Below, in pieces: positions 24,315 to 35,214 of a DNA stretch of 64,000 bases. How positions within the stretch are numbered: position 1 is the stretch's first letter; every line of letters begins with the position of its first letter. A program made the position numbers and the translations under genes. The stretch comes from Siphonodentalium dalli (taxonomy: Eukaryota > Mollusca > Scaphopoda > Gadilida > Siphonodentaliidae), in NCBI GenBank assembly GCA_032622095.1, contig CP136066.1, positions 102,073,319 to 102,137,318 of the forward strand, given 5' to 3'. Below the pieces are notes generated by a model. That model was given only the letters and a program-made list of their open reading frames with translations. It ran no database searches and was not told where the DNA came from.

Positions 24315-24475
24315 CTTTACCGATTTAACTCTCATCGTTACCGATTTAACTCTCATCTTTACCGATTTAACTCTCATCTTTACCGATTTAACTCTCATCT
24401 TTACCGATTTAACTCCCATCGTTACCGATTTAACTCTCATCGTTACCGATTTAACTCTCATCTTTACCGATTTAA
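24315..24475 (+). repeat. 21-bp satellite, left block (about 8 units)
   Basis: The unit is CGATTTAACTCTCATCKTTAC plus A/C variation, 21 bp. Because the period is seven codons, all frames stay open and give false repetitive proteins on both strands. Every unit carries one TTAA. The block ends exactly at the TTAA used by the next element. Confidence 0.92.
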
Positions 24476-24906
24476 CCCTTTACCCAACAAACCGGCCAAA
24501 ACCGGCCAAATAAAGCTTCAACAGCCTAAAATATCTTCGGTCTGTCTCAATAGAACCATACAAATATGGATATCATTGGAACCGGCTCCTTGACCACATT
24601 GTGATAGTTACAGTTATGCCATGTGCCAATGCATTCTCTTATATATGCGAGTCGACCATAGGTCGCCTCGCATATATAAGAGAATGTATTGGCCTAAAAA
24701 AAATCTTTTTTTAACACTTTTTACCATTTTTTCTTACATTCTTTAACAATTTTATAATTTTTAATGTGTTAAGCCAATGCATTCGTGTTATATGTGTTCG
24801 TGTTATATGAGTTTCGTATAAACCTAATTTAGCGAAGAAAATATTGATCTTGAAAACAAATGCATTGAGAATGCATTGGCACAGGGCCCTTCTGTTGGGT
24901 AAAGGG
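24476..24906. mobile_element. piggyBac-like TTAA MITE, altered copy
   Basis: TTAA (24472-24475) then CCCTTTACCCAACA; at the right TGTTGGGTAAAGGG then TTAA (24907-24910). A TTAA duplication with CCC..GGG termini is the piggyBac signature. A nearly identical copy is at 51515-51906. The first internal hairpin (24625-24693) is intact. The second is broken by 24782-24860, sequence copied from the neighbouring element (see findings). Confidence 0.85.
24625..24693. repeat. 69-bp hairpin module (H)
   Basis: Outer stem of 27 bp beginning GCCAATGCATTCTCTTATAT, one mismatch, inner stem CGACC/GGTCG, loop ATA. One outer-stem base differs here (GTATTGGC). The same hairpin occurs at 28526-28594, 51664-51732 and 51812-51880, and in damaged form at 28805-28855, 35183-35214 and 52331-52399. 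Confidence 0.92.
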
Positions 24907-24910
24907 TTAA

Positions 24911-25555
24911 AGGGGTACTGTACATAGAGATAGGCGATTTTTGTATTTACTCCCATTGAAATAACTTTCAAGTTAGATTGTGTTCGTGTTATATGAGTTT
25001 CGTATAAACCTAATTTAGCGAAGAAAATATTGATCTTGAAAACAAAAATATTACGATTTCAAACTATGCGCCATGGTTTGACCTTCACCGGAGAAGACGC
25101 AGGTCGCAGGAAGAACCGGAAGTTCATTGCTCACAGTTTCGATTGATGCCTTCAATCTCTTCCATCGAACAATCTCACTCCCTATAAAAATACTTGACGC
25201 TTTATCACTCTTGTTTCTTTCTCCTTTTTTTCCGAATCGGTTATAACGGGCCTTCCTTTAGCAGGTAACATGTTTTGTTTGCAACTCAATAATGTTCGCG
25301 AACGGCCGTCGATAAAAGACACACAACAGATGCGATTTCAAGAACGGTAACTCGTAATGGCATAATTCTCCATTTTATGACTCCAGTCATAAATTGTTAT
25401 ATATTAAATAATTCAATGTTACTTTTACGATAGCCTGTTAACCGGAACTTTTTCAGTAGACATCGTCGACTCGAATTAGTTATTTTATAATATAATATTC
25501 ATATTAGATCGCTATTGTCACCGGGAATTTATTGAAATTGGGGTACAGTACCCCT
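24911..25555. mobile_element. Second TTAA-flanked element, back to back with the first
   Basis: TIR AGGGGTACTGTAC / GTACAGTACCCCT. The left TTAA (24907-24910) is shared with the preceding MITE and the right TTAA is 25556-25559. Length 645 bp, no coding capacity. A diverged piece of its right half lies at 62275-62440, so it belongs to a dispersed family. Confidence 0.85.
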
Positions 25556-25868
25556 TTAACTCTCATCTTTACCGATTTAACTCTCATCGTTACCGATTTA
25601 AATCTCATCATTAACGATTTAACTCTCATCGTTACCGATTTAACTCTCATCGTTACCGATTTAAATCTCATCATTAACGATTTAACTCTCATCGTTACCG
25701 ATTTAAATCTCATCATTAACGATTTAACTCTCATCGTTACCGATTTAACTCTCATCGTTACCGATTTAACTCTCATCATTAACGATTTAACTCTCATCGT
25801 TATGATCGTTACCGATTTAACTCTCATCGTTATGATCGTTACCGATTTAATTCTCTCGTTACCGATTT
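25556..25868 (+). repeat. 21-bp satellite, right block (about 14 units)
   Basis: Continues the left block in exact register. Three unit variants (CTTTACCG, CGTTACCG, CATTAACG) alternate in a semi-regular order. Two late units carry an internal 9-bp duplication (GTTATGATC). The first unit after the insertions has the CTTTACCG variant, which otherwise occurs only in the left block. Confidence 0.92.
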
Positions 25869-26648
25869 TCAAACTTGATCTGAGTTGAGGGACATCTAAG
25901 TATGGCATTCCCATCAATATATGATCATTTAGATAAGAAATGAGAATGTGTTCACGCTCAGTGAAGCAAGCACATGTGAAGCACGAGACACTTATCCTCA
26001 GCGAGTGCCTCCATAAATCGGATATATATCTTGAATACGATCAGAATAAACTCAATTGAATTGAAGGTTGCCATTCACAACAGTGCAACATCAAACGTGG
26101 CATATGTATGCCCCGCGATACCCAGTTTAAAGGGTGAGCAATGCTAAATATTGTATTTATATGGAGGTAACCAAGAAGGTCCGCAACTCTGGTGAAAATC
26201 TATGGATGAAACCCTTCATATAGGGCTAACTTTTCACTTTTTATTGCCCCAATATATACATTGGTCAAAACAAAACGAAGAATCCGTTTCATCCCCTTCT
26301 ACCGTCCATCATCCCCCTCCCTCACTCTCATCTTATTCTCAATACCCTATACCCTATATATATATTCCAGAACACACGTAATATCGGATTTATCTATTGA
26401 CTGTCAAGCCTCGATATTCAAGTTAACACAAAATCTAAGGAAGATTGATAGTCACATATGGAGTACGACACTCGAAAAGCCATGTGCTTACTGTCGTTCT
26501 CCATTTCTACAAGATACATAATAAATTACCATACCAATTATCATAATACATTTACATGTAAGTATTCTCATTGGTCAATGCGTTTTATGTGACATGTATT
26601 ATCTGGTGAATAAACAAACAACATTTAAACCAACTTTCCACTCTTAAT
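25869..26648. other. Unassigned; possible LINE 3' tail near 26046
   Basis: AATAAACTCAATTGAATTGA at 26046-26065 resembles a LINE or mRNA 3' end; a matching sequence is on the minus strand near 38245-38265. No coding remnant is readable upstream. Confidence 0.3.
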
Positions 26649-27855
26649 GTCAATCCACAACGGACGCGAGCGCGCGATTATAACGGCCGTTTTCTGTCGT
26701 CCGTATATATGGTAGCAGTTCAAAGACGACCCATTGATTCGTCGTCGCGATAACAAGGGTGGCGAAGGACTTTAGCGACATGCTGATAACTGAAGTGCAA
26801 GGATAAATAAGAATAGCAAATGAGGATAAATGAGTAATAACAGGATCGTCTGGTTAACTTTTGGTCCCAATTCATTCCAAGCTTGTGAAGTCACTTCGCC
26901 CACAATTTGCACCCCCCCTGATATAAAGCACTCACAAACTGGAATTATAGAATTAAATTCAATTAGACGCAATTTAGGAAGCCGTGCACCATTCCACTTG
27001 ACATACTATATTTGACAATTAAATGAGTTTGTAAAACTCTTACATGTATATGTTTAGCAAATTCTGATTAAAATGTCCATATACATTGTATTTGTGACCT
27101 GCCTGTACACCTAGTACAAACGCTATCGCATGCCAAATGGGGTGGGATGCTGAAAAATCGCAAGCCAATTTGCGCGCGATTTAGTTTGCCGTGTCCCGCG
27201 TGACTCAGCATCGCATGCGAATATGTTTCGATTGTAAAATTCAAAGAAATGTAACTCTAACATACCCGTTATTTAGTAAAAAATCATACCAAAAGAATGA
27301 CACCACAAAGAGACACGTTTCAAAAACACTATAGGAAAAATCACTTTTAGGGTGGGTGGGCTTGGGGGAGGCGGACGGCACTGTCTAAGACAAAATTCAA
27401 ACTGTTATTGAAGCGACGCAGGCGCGTTAAGCAACGTCACCCCTTTTTCAAATTGATATCGAGGCGGTCAGGTCGCGCCAGCGACCGCTGCCGCGGGGGC
27501 CTGATGGCTCATAAAAACAACTCTATATATAAGCGCCCGCGGCTACCACTTTATAGCATCAAGGGTAGACTGAGCAAATCGAGACGGGATGCTGGTCCCG
27601 CCAAACTCTCCAGACGGCATCGACATATCAAAACGCATGCGATTCTCGCCTATCGTATCCGTATTTGGACGAGATTGTAAGACCATAGCCTGGCCTGTAA
27701 ATGATGCACGCAAACGATTATCTACACAAACAATCGCGCGCGACGATGCGATCCAGTCGCTTTCGGTGTGAATATAAAAATCGCGCGCTCAGAACCGCTA
27801 CGGACGACAGAAAACGGCCGTAAAAATCGCGCAATCGCGCCCGGTGTGGATTGAC
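26649..27855. mobile_element. 1.2-kb TIR element with CpG-rich 60-bp ends
   Basis: The left end GTCAATCCACAACGGACGCG and the complement of the right end (GTCAATCCACACCGGGCGCG) match. Pairing continues through GCGCGATT, ACGGCCGTTTTCTGTCGTCC. Inside the right end, the GCGCGATTTTTAT block is repeated. The body is GC- and CpG-rich near 27400-27850 and holds a TATA-like CTATATATAAGCG (27529). The Arg-rich frame at 27408-27680 is a by-product of CpG content. Flanks CTTAAT/CTTATT may be a diverged target duplication. Confidence 0.75.
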
Positions 27856-27879
27856 CCTTATTGGTCTGCAACTACACCG

Positions 27880-28012
27880 ACAGATATGACATATTTACTA
27901 CTCTATTCAGAACCAATTATTGGCATACACATTAGGGCAATTATTCTGCCAACAATGATAGTTACTGCATGTAATGCGTTTATGACATATAACACTATAG
28001 CTAACTTAGCGG
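27880..28012 (+). repeat. Dispersed repeat family Q, diverged partial copy
   Basis: ATTTACTACTCTATTCAG, ATTATTGGCATACACATTA and AACAATGATAGTTACTG align in order with 55796-55900 and 58435-58530. Confidence 0.6.
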
Positions 28013-28471
28013 ACCATCAATACAGCTGTACAAGTAGAATACACTTAGTGTCGGTATACAGGGGTGGGGTGAATATATCCCAATAAGCGCAAATTTGTGA
28101 CCACGCCTTTTTGGTACGTAACCGTATTCATTTAACTGACCAGCGGCTTCCTTGTGATCGATTGTTTATGTCTACGTGCGGTCTTTCCTCCACCCCTGGA
28201 ATTGATAACGTCGTAAAATGATCAGCCCAAATAAAGCGACCATCCATGCAGTTCTGCGTTGAAGAAAATCTGTATTGGCTATTGTGTGTGTCGCGCACAT
28301 CTCATATTTCACTTACATGTTTCTATATAGCTTGGCGCATACAACTCAAAGATTATACATTCCATTAGGGCAAAACATCTGGGCAACATTAATAATATAT
28401 TGTGCATGGGGTAATCGTATAAAATGATGACTCAACCTGCGATAATGGAAGTAACGCCCGCCATGCCTCCA
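28013..28471. other. No recognisable gene
   Basis: Short frames only. A segment near 28300-28400 (CATCTCATATTTCACTTACAT, then GCAAAACATCTGGG) recurs at 33340-33420, so part of this is also dispersed repeat. Confidence 0.4.
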
Positions 28472-28473
28472 TA

Positions 28474-28907
28474 TGTGACCCGCCATATCAAATCCAGTCA
28501 TAAGTCGGGATTTTTTTTACCCTGTGCCAATGCATTCTCTTATATATGCGAGTCGGCCATAGGTCGCCTCGCATATATAAGAGAATGCATTGGCCTAACA
28601 ATTTTTTACAATTTTAATAATTTTTTCTTGTATTCTTTAACAATTTTATAATTTCACCCATACAGAGCCCCAGACAAACATGAGCAGACGACACTCTTCT
28701 ATATGCTTCTATATATGTGTGCAGGGTAATGGATGTTTTTTTTATTTTATGTCCTAAAAATTGTAAGAAACATTTATTTTAAAAAAATGATAAAAAATTG
28801 TTAGGCCAATGCATTCTCTTATGGTCGACTCGCATATATAAGAGAATGCATTGGCACAGGGTAAAAAAAATCCCGACTTACGACTGGATTTGATATGGCG
28901 GGTCACA
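28474..28907. mobile_element. TA-flanked MITE carrying the hairpin module
   Basis: TA (28472-28473) then TGTGACCCGCCATATCAAAT; the complement ends at 28907 followed by TA. The TIR is long: it continues through GGGATTTTTTTTACCCTGTG and into the hairpin arm, roughly 80 bp. It carries two H hairpins: 28526-28594 intact and 28805-28855 with about 18 bp deleted from one arm. Termini and target site are unrelated to the TTAA MITEs that carry the same hairpins. Confidence 0.85.
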
Positions 28908-29473
28908 TATGATCTAAGTCACATGTTCAACCACGACGAATGTCCCGTTTCTCTCTCGTGTTACAGAAAAGCAATGTTCAATCCTTCAAACTTAACCTAG
29001 CAATTGCTGCGGTGTTTGTTGCAAAATTATTGGAAGCGTTTTATTCGAAGCGGCGATTTAATTTATAAAACAAGATGGCGGACATCGACCCCAAAGGTTA
29101 CAATACACCAAATGATTTACATAGGCCTCAGTGTTAACAAATCCCGCTGGCCTGTATTCGCAGGCAAGCTTTGACCCTGCACGAGTATTTGAAATTAAAG
29201 AACGTTCTTTTAGACACACAGAAATGTGCCCAAAAGTACGTGTGAACGTGGTAAATCACACTGCAGCTTGACAAACATCACACTACCCTTAAAATTGAGA
29301 AAAAAATGACATGGAAAAAACACAAACACCTCCCATAAATTATTCGCTATTTGGACATCCATAACCGTTTACCATGTGGTTATATTTTATGTTTCTCGAC
29401 GGGAAACACACTTGTGCATTTTTTCGTGCACTTTTCATCCATGTATCATTGACCATTCAGCTGTCAGAATTTT
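28908..29473. other. Unassigned
   Basis: ACAAGATGGCGGACATCGAC (29072) has a good start context but opens only 20 codons with no good donor. CATAGGCCTCAGTGTTAAC (29121) nearly matches the complement of a 19-bp stretch in the 451-bp MITE. Confidence 0.3.
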
Positions 29474-30610
29474 GTATACCCCCTTTTTTTTTAAAGGGGG
29501 GTATACTGTTTTGCACCTGTCCGTCCGTCCGTCCTTCCGTCCGTGCGTGCGTCCGTACGTCCGTCCGATGTCTGTTCATGTCATAACTTGAACAGTAGTG
29601 CTCGGATCTGAAATTAGGTATGGATGTTCACTACTATGAGGACATTAAATAGAGGGTTCCATCGTTTTGTTCGGATTTTCCATTCTAGAGTTATTCATCT
29701 TTGTTTATCTTGAAATGTTGGATTTTTGGTCGTCTGGTTTCTGTTCATGTCATAACTTGAACAGTAGTACTCGTATCGCAATGAAATTTGGTACGGACGT
29801 TGACTACTATGAGAGCATTCAATAGAGGGTTCCATCGTTTTGTTTTGATTTTCCATTCTAGAGTTATTCATCTTTGTTTATCTGGAAATGTTGGCTTTTT
29901 GGTCTGTCTGGTGTCTGTTCATGTCGTAATTTCAACAATTGTGCTGGGATCTCAATGGAATTTGGTATGGATGTTCACTGCTATGAGGACATCAAAAAGA
30001 GGGTTCCATCGTTTTGTTTGGATATTCCATTCTAGAGTTATACATCTTTGCTCATCTGGAAATGTTGGCTTTTTGGTCTGTCTGGTGTCTGTTCATGTTG
30101 TAACTTCAACAATTGTGCTGGGATCTCAATGGAATTTGGTATGGATGTTCACTGCTATGAGGATATTCAATAGGGGGTTCCATTGTTTTGCACCGCTCTT
30201 CCTTTCTAGAGTTATTCATCTTTGTTTATCTGGAAATGTTGGCTTTTTAGTCCATCTGGTGTCTGTTCATGTTGTAACTTCAACAATTGTGCTGGGATCT
30301 CAATGGAATTTGGTATGGATATTCACTGCTATGAGGACATTCAATAGGGGGTTCCATTGTTCTGTTCCGCTTTTCCATTCTAGAGTTATTCATCTTTGTT
30401 TATCTGGAAATGTTGGTTGTTTGGTCCATCCGATGTCTGTTCAGCTCATAACTTGAACAGTAATGCTCGGAACTCAATGAAATTTTGTATGGATGTTCAC
30501 CACTATGAGGACATTTAATGGTACATTTAAAAGTTTGTTTTGTTTTTTTGTTCTATAGTTATCTTTGTTTATATGAAAATGCTGATTTCTGGGGCCATAT
30601 GTCTGAGTAT
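29474..30610 (+). repeat. Terminal hairpin + (GTCC)n + six 174-bp tandem units
   Basis: A hairpin (GTATACCCCC / GGGGGGTATAC, 29474-29506) is followed by an imperfect GTCC/GTCCGTAC run (29519-29568). Units then start with CTGTTCATG at 29572, 29741, 29915, 30089, 30263 and 30437. The first period is 169 bp, the rest exactly 174 bp (58 codons), which produces a false 222-codon repetitive frame. The last unit decays near 30610. Confidence 0.9.
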
Positions 30611-30984
30611 AGCCATCATAAATTATAGATGTGCCCACACTAGTTTTATGCTGATCCTAGCTTGGTAGTGCCAGGGGAAATCACTCTACTAATTTGTATT
30701 TGGTGTATTGTAACCCAAATGGGAAACCTGGGGGCGGGCATGGATTCCATATAGGATGGACTAAAAGGATGACGACCCGATGTCTCCTGATATATATATA
30801 ATAGTTTAATTCAGGCAACTTTGCCCATATGTACGTATACAGTATAAAATAACAATTAATCACATTTTGGTTTGATTTTCAATACGTGTATAATATATAA
30901 TTCCCATTCAAAAATAGTCTTGATCTGTACTTAATATCTCATGAATGTATACTATAAATTATTGTATTCGGACACTGAAACAAC
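30611..30984. other. No recognisable feature
   Basis: AT-rich sequence between two repeats. Confidence 0.4.
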
Positions 30985-31049
30985 ACCCCCTCTCTCTCTC
31001 TCTCTCTCTCTCTCCCTCTCTCGCTTTCTCTCTCGCTCTCTCCCTCGCG

Positions 31050-31080
<31 letters not shown>

Positions 31081-31085
31081 GCCCT
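30985..31085. repeat. (CT)n microsatellite
   Basis: About 100 bp of interrupted CT dinucleotide with CTCG interruptions. Confidence 0.95.
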
Positions 31086-33817
31086 TCCTCCTCCTGAAGT
31101 TATACAACAACTTGTGCAGCAACATAGGAAATGATAACATACAATATATCGCATAGACATCCTATATGAGTTATTATAACATATAGACAATTTGTGTACG
31201 TTCTCTTTGAGTAATTAGCCCACAAATTGGCCAATCTAATGGCGAAATATAACACCAAAAGAACAAAAAGAGAATTTCCTGATGATTACATTTGCTGGAA
31301 TATAGCACGATATGGACGTTAAATGGCACCGTCGTCATATGCCTCTATACTATCGGAGCGTCCTCATTGATCCATCCTACCAGATCGCACGATAAAGACA
31401 CATATAAAGCCACCAACACAGGCGTCGTTAATGCTCTTGAATGTCCCAAATGCAGATAATAGTTTGAATGGAATGGAATTGTGCTCAAAATAATGCAGAT
31501 GAAGACATTATCTATTCATGATTTGATTATGAATGTGAATCTTCAGAAAGGTTGAGAAGTCGAAAAATCATTTGTAAGGTCTCTCGAAGAAGGAATCGAT
31601 CACCATGCATACAGCGAAGAAATTGTTTCTTTTTATGCAAAATGCCATGCCAAAACTATTCCCACCGTACCAGTCCGCCAGGGTATGTCCACATTAAGGG
31701 GATATATAACAAAGCCACATTGTCGGGGCAGGTATGGGGTGAAGATATATATCAAACTGGATATTTCCACGTGTCCGAAGCTGCCTACTCGTTGTGAATT
31801 ATCATTCGTTGGGGTCGATAACAAGGTACGATAGTTGGTCGCGCCAATCGAATTGTAAATTTGTAGTCCAATCACGCACATAACCACAAAGGTAATGGGG
31901 CGTAAATAAGGATTCTGATAACCAATATACGATTGTTTTAGTCGTCTATAGTTTGATATATCGGCATACATTAAACCAGCTTCGAGTGAGACCGACGGAT
32001 GATGCATGACAGTTCGGTAATCAAAATTAGGCTCCCGTCAAATAACTGATGCAACATCATGCATGTTGAAAGATATGTCGGTTCTATGTTACATGTGTGT
32101 GATGTTCCGCATATTGCTGAATTAATTGCATCGTTCCTACCCCCGTGTTGCTCTGGGTGTGGGTTTACTTTATCTCACCTTGAGATATGTTAACATATAT
32201 TAAAGATGGTATAGATCTTCCTAACATGTTTTATATAGTTTCCGGGTCATACAATACTAGATATGAATTGAAGACACCTGTCTGCAAACGCTGCTGACAA
32301 TTAATATTGAATTTAAATTGATTGTTTTCCTGCAGACTATATCCAAACTTTTGGGACAGTTTTACGGGGTATTTTTAGAACAGAAACTTCATGTGCAATT
32401 GGAGCGTATCAAGAGGAGAACTCTATCTTGCTAGCACTCTCCGTCAAGGAAAAATGTCAGTTCGATTTCAGATATCTTGCAGAAATAAACCAATTGAAAT
32501 GCCTTTATGGACAATAATATAATATGTAACCCAATCTTCAGTTTTGTCAGAAAAAAAGTATTTATATTTTCTCTAAATCGGGTGTTATAGAAAATATGCC
32601 CACCAACTGTTTTCATCTGTTTTTATGTGTATCTTATTAAATTGTTTATATAAACAGTATTATAATACTTAAAATTTTGAATGTAGCTCACCTCCTATTT
32701 TGACTGCCAAAAGCACCTAAATTGACCAAATCTAACCCATGTTTTCAAAATGGTCGCCGCCCCGGACCCCTAGCTTTCTCGCATTTTCGGTGCTGGGTGT
32801 GTCGTACTAATAATTAAATCGTGGCTTATAAGTGCCTGGATCATATCTCATATCCATCCACCCACTAATGGGAATATTATGAGAAAAAATATGACCACAC
32901 CCAAAATTCACCTTTTTTTTCATCATAATTGCAGGGGATCTGTGGACACATCTGGACGCATCAGACAGACATTCGCAAATATATATAAGTTGTGTGAGAG
33001 CGCTAACCAAAACATAGGTTATATACCGCAGCTCCCCTTGTGTGATACCACCACTACAAGTATATACAAGGGGACCTTTGGGTTATACTAAATCCCTTTC
33101 TCCGATATTTGCTGGTATATAAATAGAAACCATTATTAGTTGACCGAAGTCTCAAGTTCAATATATTCAATGTCTTTCGCCAGTGAGCGAAATACAATGT
33201 AGACGAGGATAGCCACATCATTAAAACTCTCCAATCTCATATTCAGTGAACTCATTGGCCCTTTATGTCTTTGGTTGTACACAGCTGCTCTGCATCGTAT
33301 ATACGGTAAATGAATTTGAAGCAAATAGTTATTCGCTATGCACATCTCACATTTCACTTACTTACCCCAAAACAACTCAGATATCACATATTACATTTGG
33401 GAAAACATCTGGGTCGCATTGTGCTTGGGAATAACATGCGCGCAGACTGATTAATAATATATTAAGTAACGTGTCTATATATAATGTCTAAATGTTGTCT
33501 ATTCTAAGTGGTGGGTTTTTCATACGTTTGTTTGTTTTTCCAACCACAGATCCATTACTCACGTCGTATATATACAAGTATATGGTACGGACCCAGTTGC
33601 GATTCTGAATAAAAATAGCCAGAATGGTAAAAGAAAGAGTTTTATATATCTCACTTTTTCCTTTTTGCATAAAACATCATAACACTAATCGTCTCTTGTT
33701 TCTTAACAACAAAACTTAACCAAATGTTTACAGTTGGTGGCGCGGAGCAGGGGGTGACCGTGGGTTCCAGCACCCCTGTGAATTTTACGCCGTGCTAATC
33801 CCGTAATCGAGTATTTA
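31086..33817. other. Long region with no supported gene
   Basis: About 2.7 kb. Reading frames are short and unrecognised (the longest is 124 codons on the minus strand at 31633-32007). 33340-33420 matches 28300-28400. A small hairpin (CCCCTTGT/ACAAGGGG) lies at 33033-33075. Confidence 0.4.
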
Positions 33818-33818
33818 G

Positions 33819-34010
33819 ATGATATTACTTGGTGTGTTTGATATTAGGTCCGATATCAGCCCGAGTTAACTTCATATCAGCCTGAGACCGAAGATATGAT
33901 GTCACCGATGGCTGATATGAGGATACCGAGGGCTGATTGGGGTTACCGAGGGCTGATATGAGGTTACCGAGGAAAACGCCACTAAAATCAAACCAACCAA
34001 GTAATATCAT
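33819..34010. mobile_element. 192-bp foldback/MITE
   Basis: Inverted ends of about 24 bp: ATGATATTACTTGGT plus TTTGAT at 33819, and the complement ending at 34010. ATTTA flanks both sides (33813-33817 and 34011-34015), a possible 5-bp target duplication. The interior repeats TACCGAGGGCTGAT and GCTGATATGAG. Confidence 0.75.
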
Positions 34011-34129
34011 ATTTATTGATTAGATCGCCTCTTAGTAATAGTGCATGCTGTAATATCGATAACTCTTCCAAATGAGTTACGTCACAAAAATATATGTCTA
34101 TTATATTATTTAGCAGTGAGCTAGAGTTA

Positions 34130-34278
34130 GGGCATGTCGTGAAACCATATTACTCGGATTTGTGATGTCGTAAATGATATCACTCTCATTTGTGATGTCG
34201 TAAAATGATGTATTCCGTTTAATGGCAAATTGAAGCGATATTCGCCTAGTTCGATAAGAAGCAGTTTTGGGCAAAAAT
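34130..34278 (+). repeat. Dispersed repeat family S, copy with expanded tail
   Basis: CATGTCGTGAAACCATATTA, GATGTCGTAAAATGATG, TTCCGTTTAA and GGGCAAAAATGTCATATCTA align in order with 40245-40378. Confidence 0.75.
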
Positions 34279-34464
34279 GTCATATCTAATTAATAATGTT
34301 ATATCTAATTAATAATGTTATATCTAATTAATAATGTTATATCTAATTAATAATGTTATATCTAATTAATAATGTCATATCTAATTAATAAAGTCATATC
34401 TAATTAATAGTGTTATATCTAATTAATAATGTCATATCTAATTAATAATGTTATATCTAATTAA
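34279..34464 (+). repeat. 19-bp minisatellite, 10 units
   Basis: The unit is TCATATCTAATTAATAATG, with T/C and minor variants. The related copy at 40361-40379 has only one unit. Confidence 0.95.
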
Positions 34465-34523
34465 TTAAATTGTATTTCTCAAGCGAAAAAACATTTATAT
34501 TGGGGAATCAACTTTCTTTACAG

Positions 34524-34744
34524 GTTGCTGAAAGATGAATATTCTGTGGGCAATAATTTGGTTCCTGATTCTGATATTTATTGGCTGGCCGATTGGATTC
34601 TTCCTGGCATGGTTCTATGTCTTGTTGGTACCATTCGGTGCCTGCATCGACGCCATCAAGGGCCTATGCGACAGTCTACTTAAGCTGGTGCAACTCCCGC
34701 TGACATGCGCAGAGAACATGGTGGCTGGAAAACCATTGTGCTGA
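34524..34744 (+). other. Terminal exon (splice acceptor at 34522-34523)
   Basis: A pyrimidine-rich stretch CTTTCTTTACAG ends at 34523, a good acceptor, 11 bp before the ATG. This implies at least one upstream 5'UTR exon. The GC content rises sharply from the AT-rich minisatellite into the exon. Confidence 0.55.
34535..34744 (+). CDS. Small hydrophobic Cys-containing membrane peptide (69 aa), family not named
   Basis: This is the most convincing coding sequence in the window. The full frame starts at an ATG 11 bp after a good splice acceptor and ends in TGA. Residues 1-34 are almost wholly hydrophobic and aromatic (MNILWAIIWFLILIFIGWPI, then GFFLAWFYVLLVPF), with a Pro at 19 that could kink a hairpin. 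The C-terminal half is amphipathic with cysteines at 37, 45, 58 and 69, placed like lipidation or disulfide sites. A one-sided intramembrane hairpin or a single-span protein is plausible; both are inference. Base composition (near 50% GC) contrasts with the ~30% GC flanks. I have an impression of similar short proteins in other animals but cannot name a family. No nearby gene suggests a role. Confidence 0.65.
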   Translation: MNILWAIIWFLILIFIGWPIGFFLAWFYVLLVPFGACIDAIKGLCDSLLKLVQLPLTCAENMVAGKPLC

Positions 34745-35182
34745 GATCATCAGACGCGCACGTGGGAGGAAAGAATGAACGAAAGCGCGTTTAACCAGAA
34801 ATGGTGGCTCTATGAGTCCGCGAGAGAGTGTGGTACATGTATGAATGGACTTCTGATGGGCCAACAGAAAGCATATAACCTTCGGAACAGGGTGAGGCAT
34901 CTGTGAAAAGAGATAACGACATGTATATCTAATGTTTGTGAACATTGAACAGTCCAGTATATCTGCTGATGGTTTGTTCAGCTGTTGAAATGTCAATGAA
35001 TAGTTTCTGTTGGTGACTCACGCCCACTATATACCATGCGATGCGTTTACATGTCATCTGCGATTAACTTAATATATAATACCTGGTAATACTGAGCTAT
35101 AATCACACCCTTGTTGACTTTTATTTACCCGTTCTTAACCCTTTGGTGATCGAAGCTTCCTGATTTGTCGCGAAAACCCTGT
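34745..35182 (+). other. Probable 3'UTR and flank of the 69-aa gene
   Basis: No canonical AATAAA is seen close by; TTAATATATAATACC (35067) is the nearest AT-rich candidate. GC stays moderately high to about 35000, consistent with transcribed sequence. Confidence 0.3.
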
Positions 35183-35214
35183 GCCAATGCATTCTCTTAT
35201 ATATGCGAGTCGCC
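35183..35214. repeat. Half of hairpin module H (solo)
   Basis: GCGAAAACCCTGTGCCAATG then the 27-bp outer arm and GTCGCCC. The second arm is missing. The same upstream GCGAAAACCCTGTGCC precedes the decayed copy at 52331. Confidence 0.8.

Noticed and set aside
24315..25868. CRISPR-like array
   Set aside because: There are no unique spacers; it is a contiguous 21-bp satellite. The same holds for the 19-bp array at 34279.
24240..25917. Repetitive open frames on both strands that could pass for a repeat protein
   Set aside because: The 21-bp period keeps all frames open; the codon-level pattern is that of DNA repeats, and transposons interrupt the array.
27408..27680. 90-codon Arg-rich frame resembling a histone-like or antimicrobial protein
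   Set aside because: Its arginine content comes from CpG-rich transposon DNA; it lies wholly inside the TIR element at 26649.
28526..28594. Hairpins considered as transcription terminators
   Set aside because: Context is eukaryotic and transposon-internal; no gene ends at them.
29075..29137. 20-codon start MADIDPKGYNTP with good context
   Set aside because: Stops after 20 codons and lacks a good donor; too little to call.
29788..30456. 222-codon open frame on the plus strand
   Set aside because: It is the 174-bp tandem repeat (58 codons) read in frame; the protein repeats itself with no domain.
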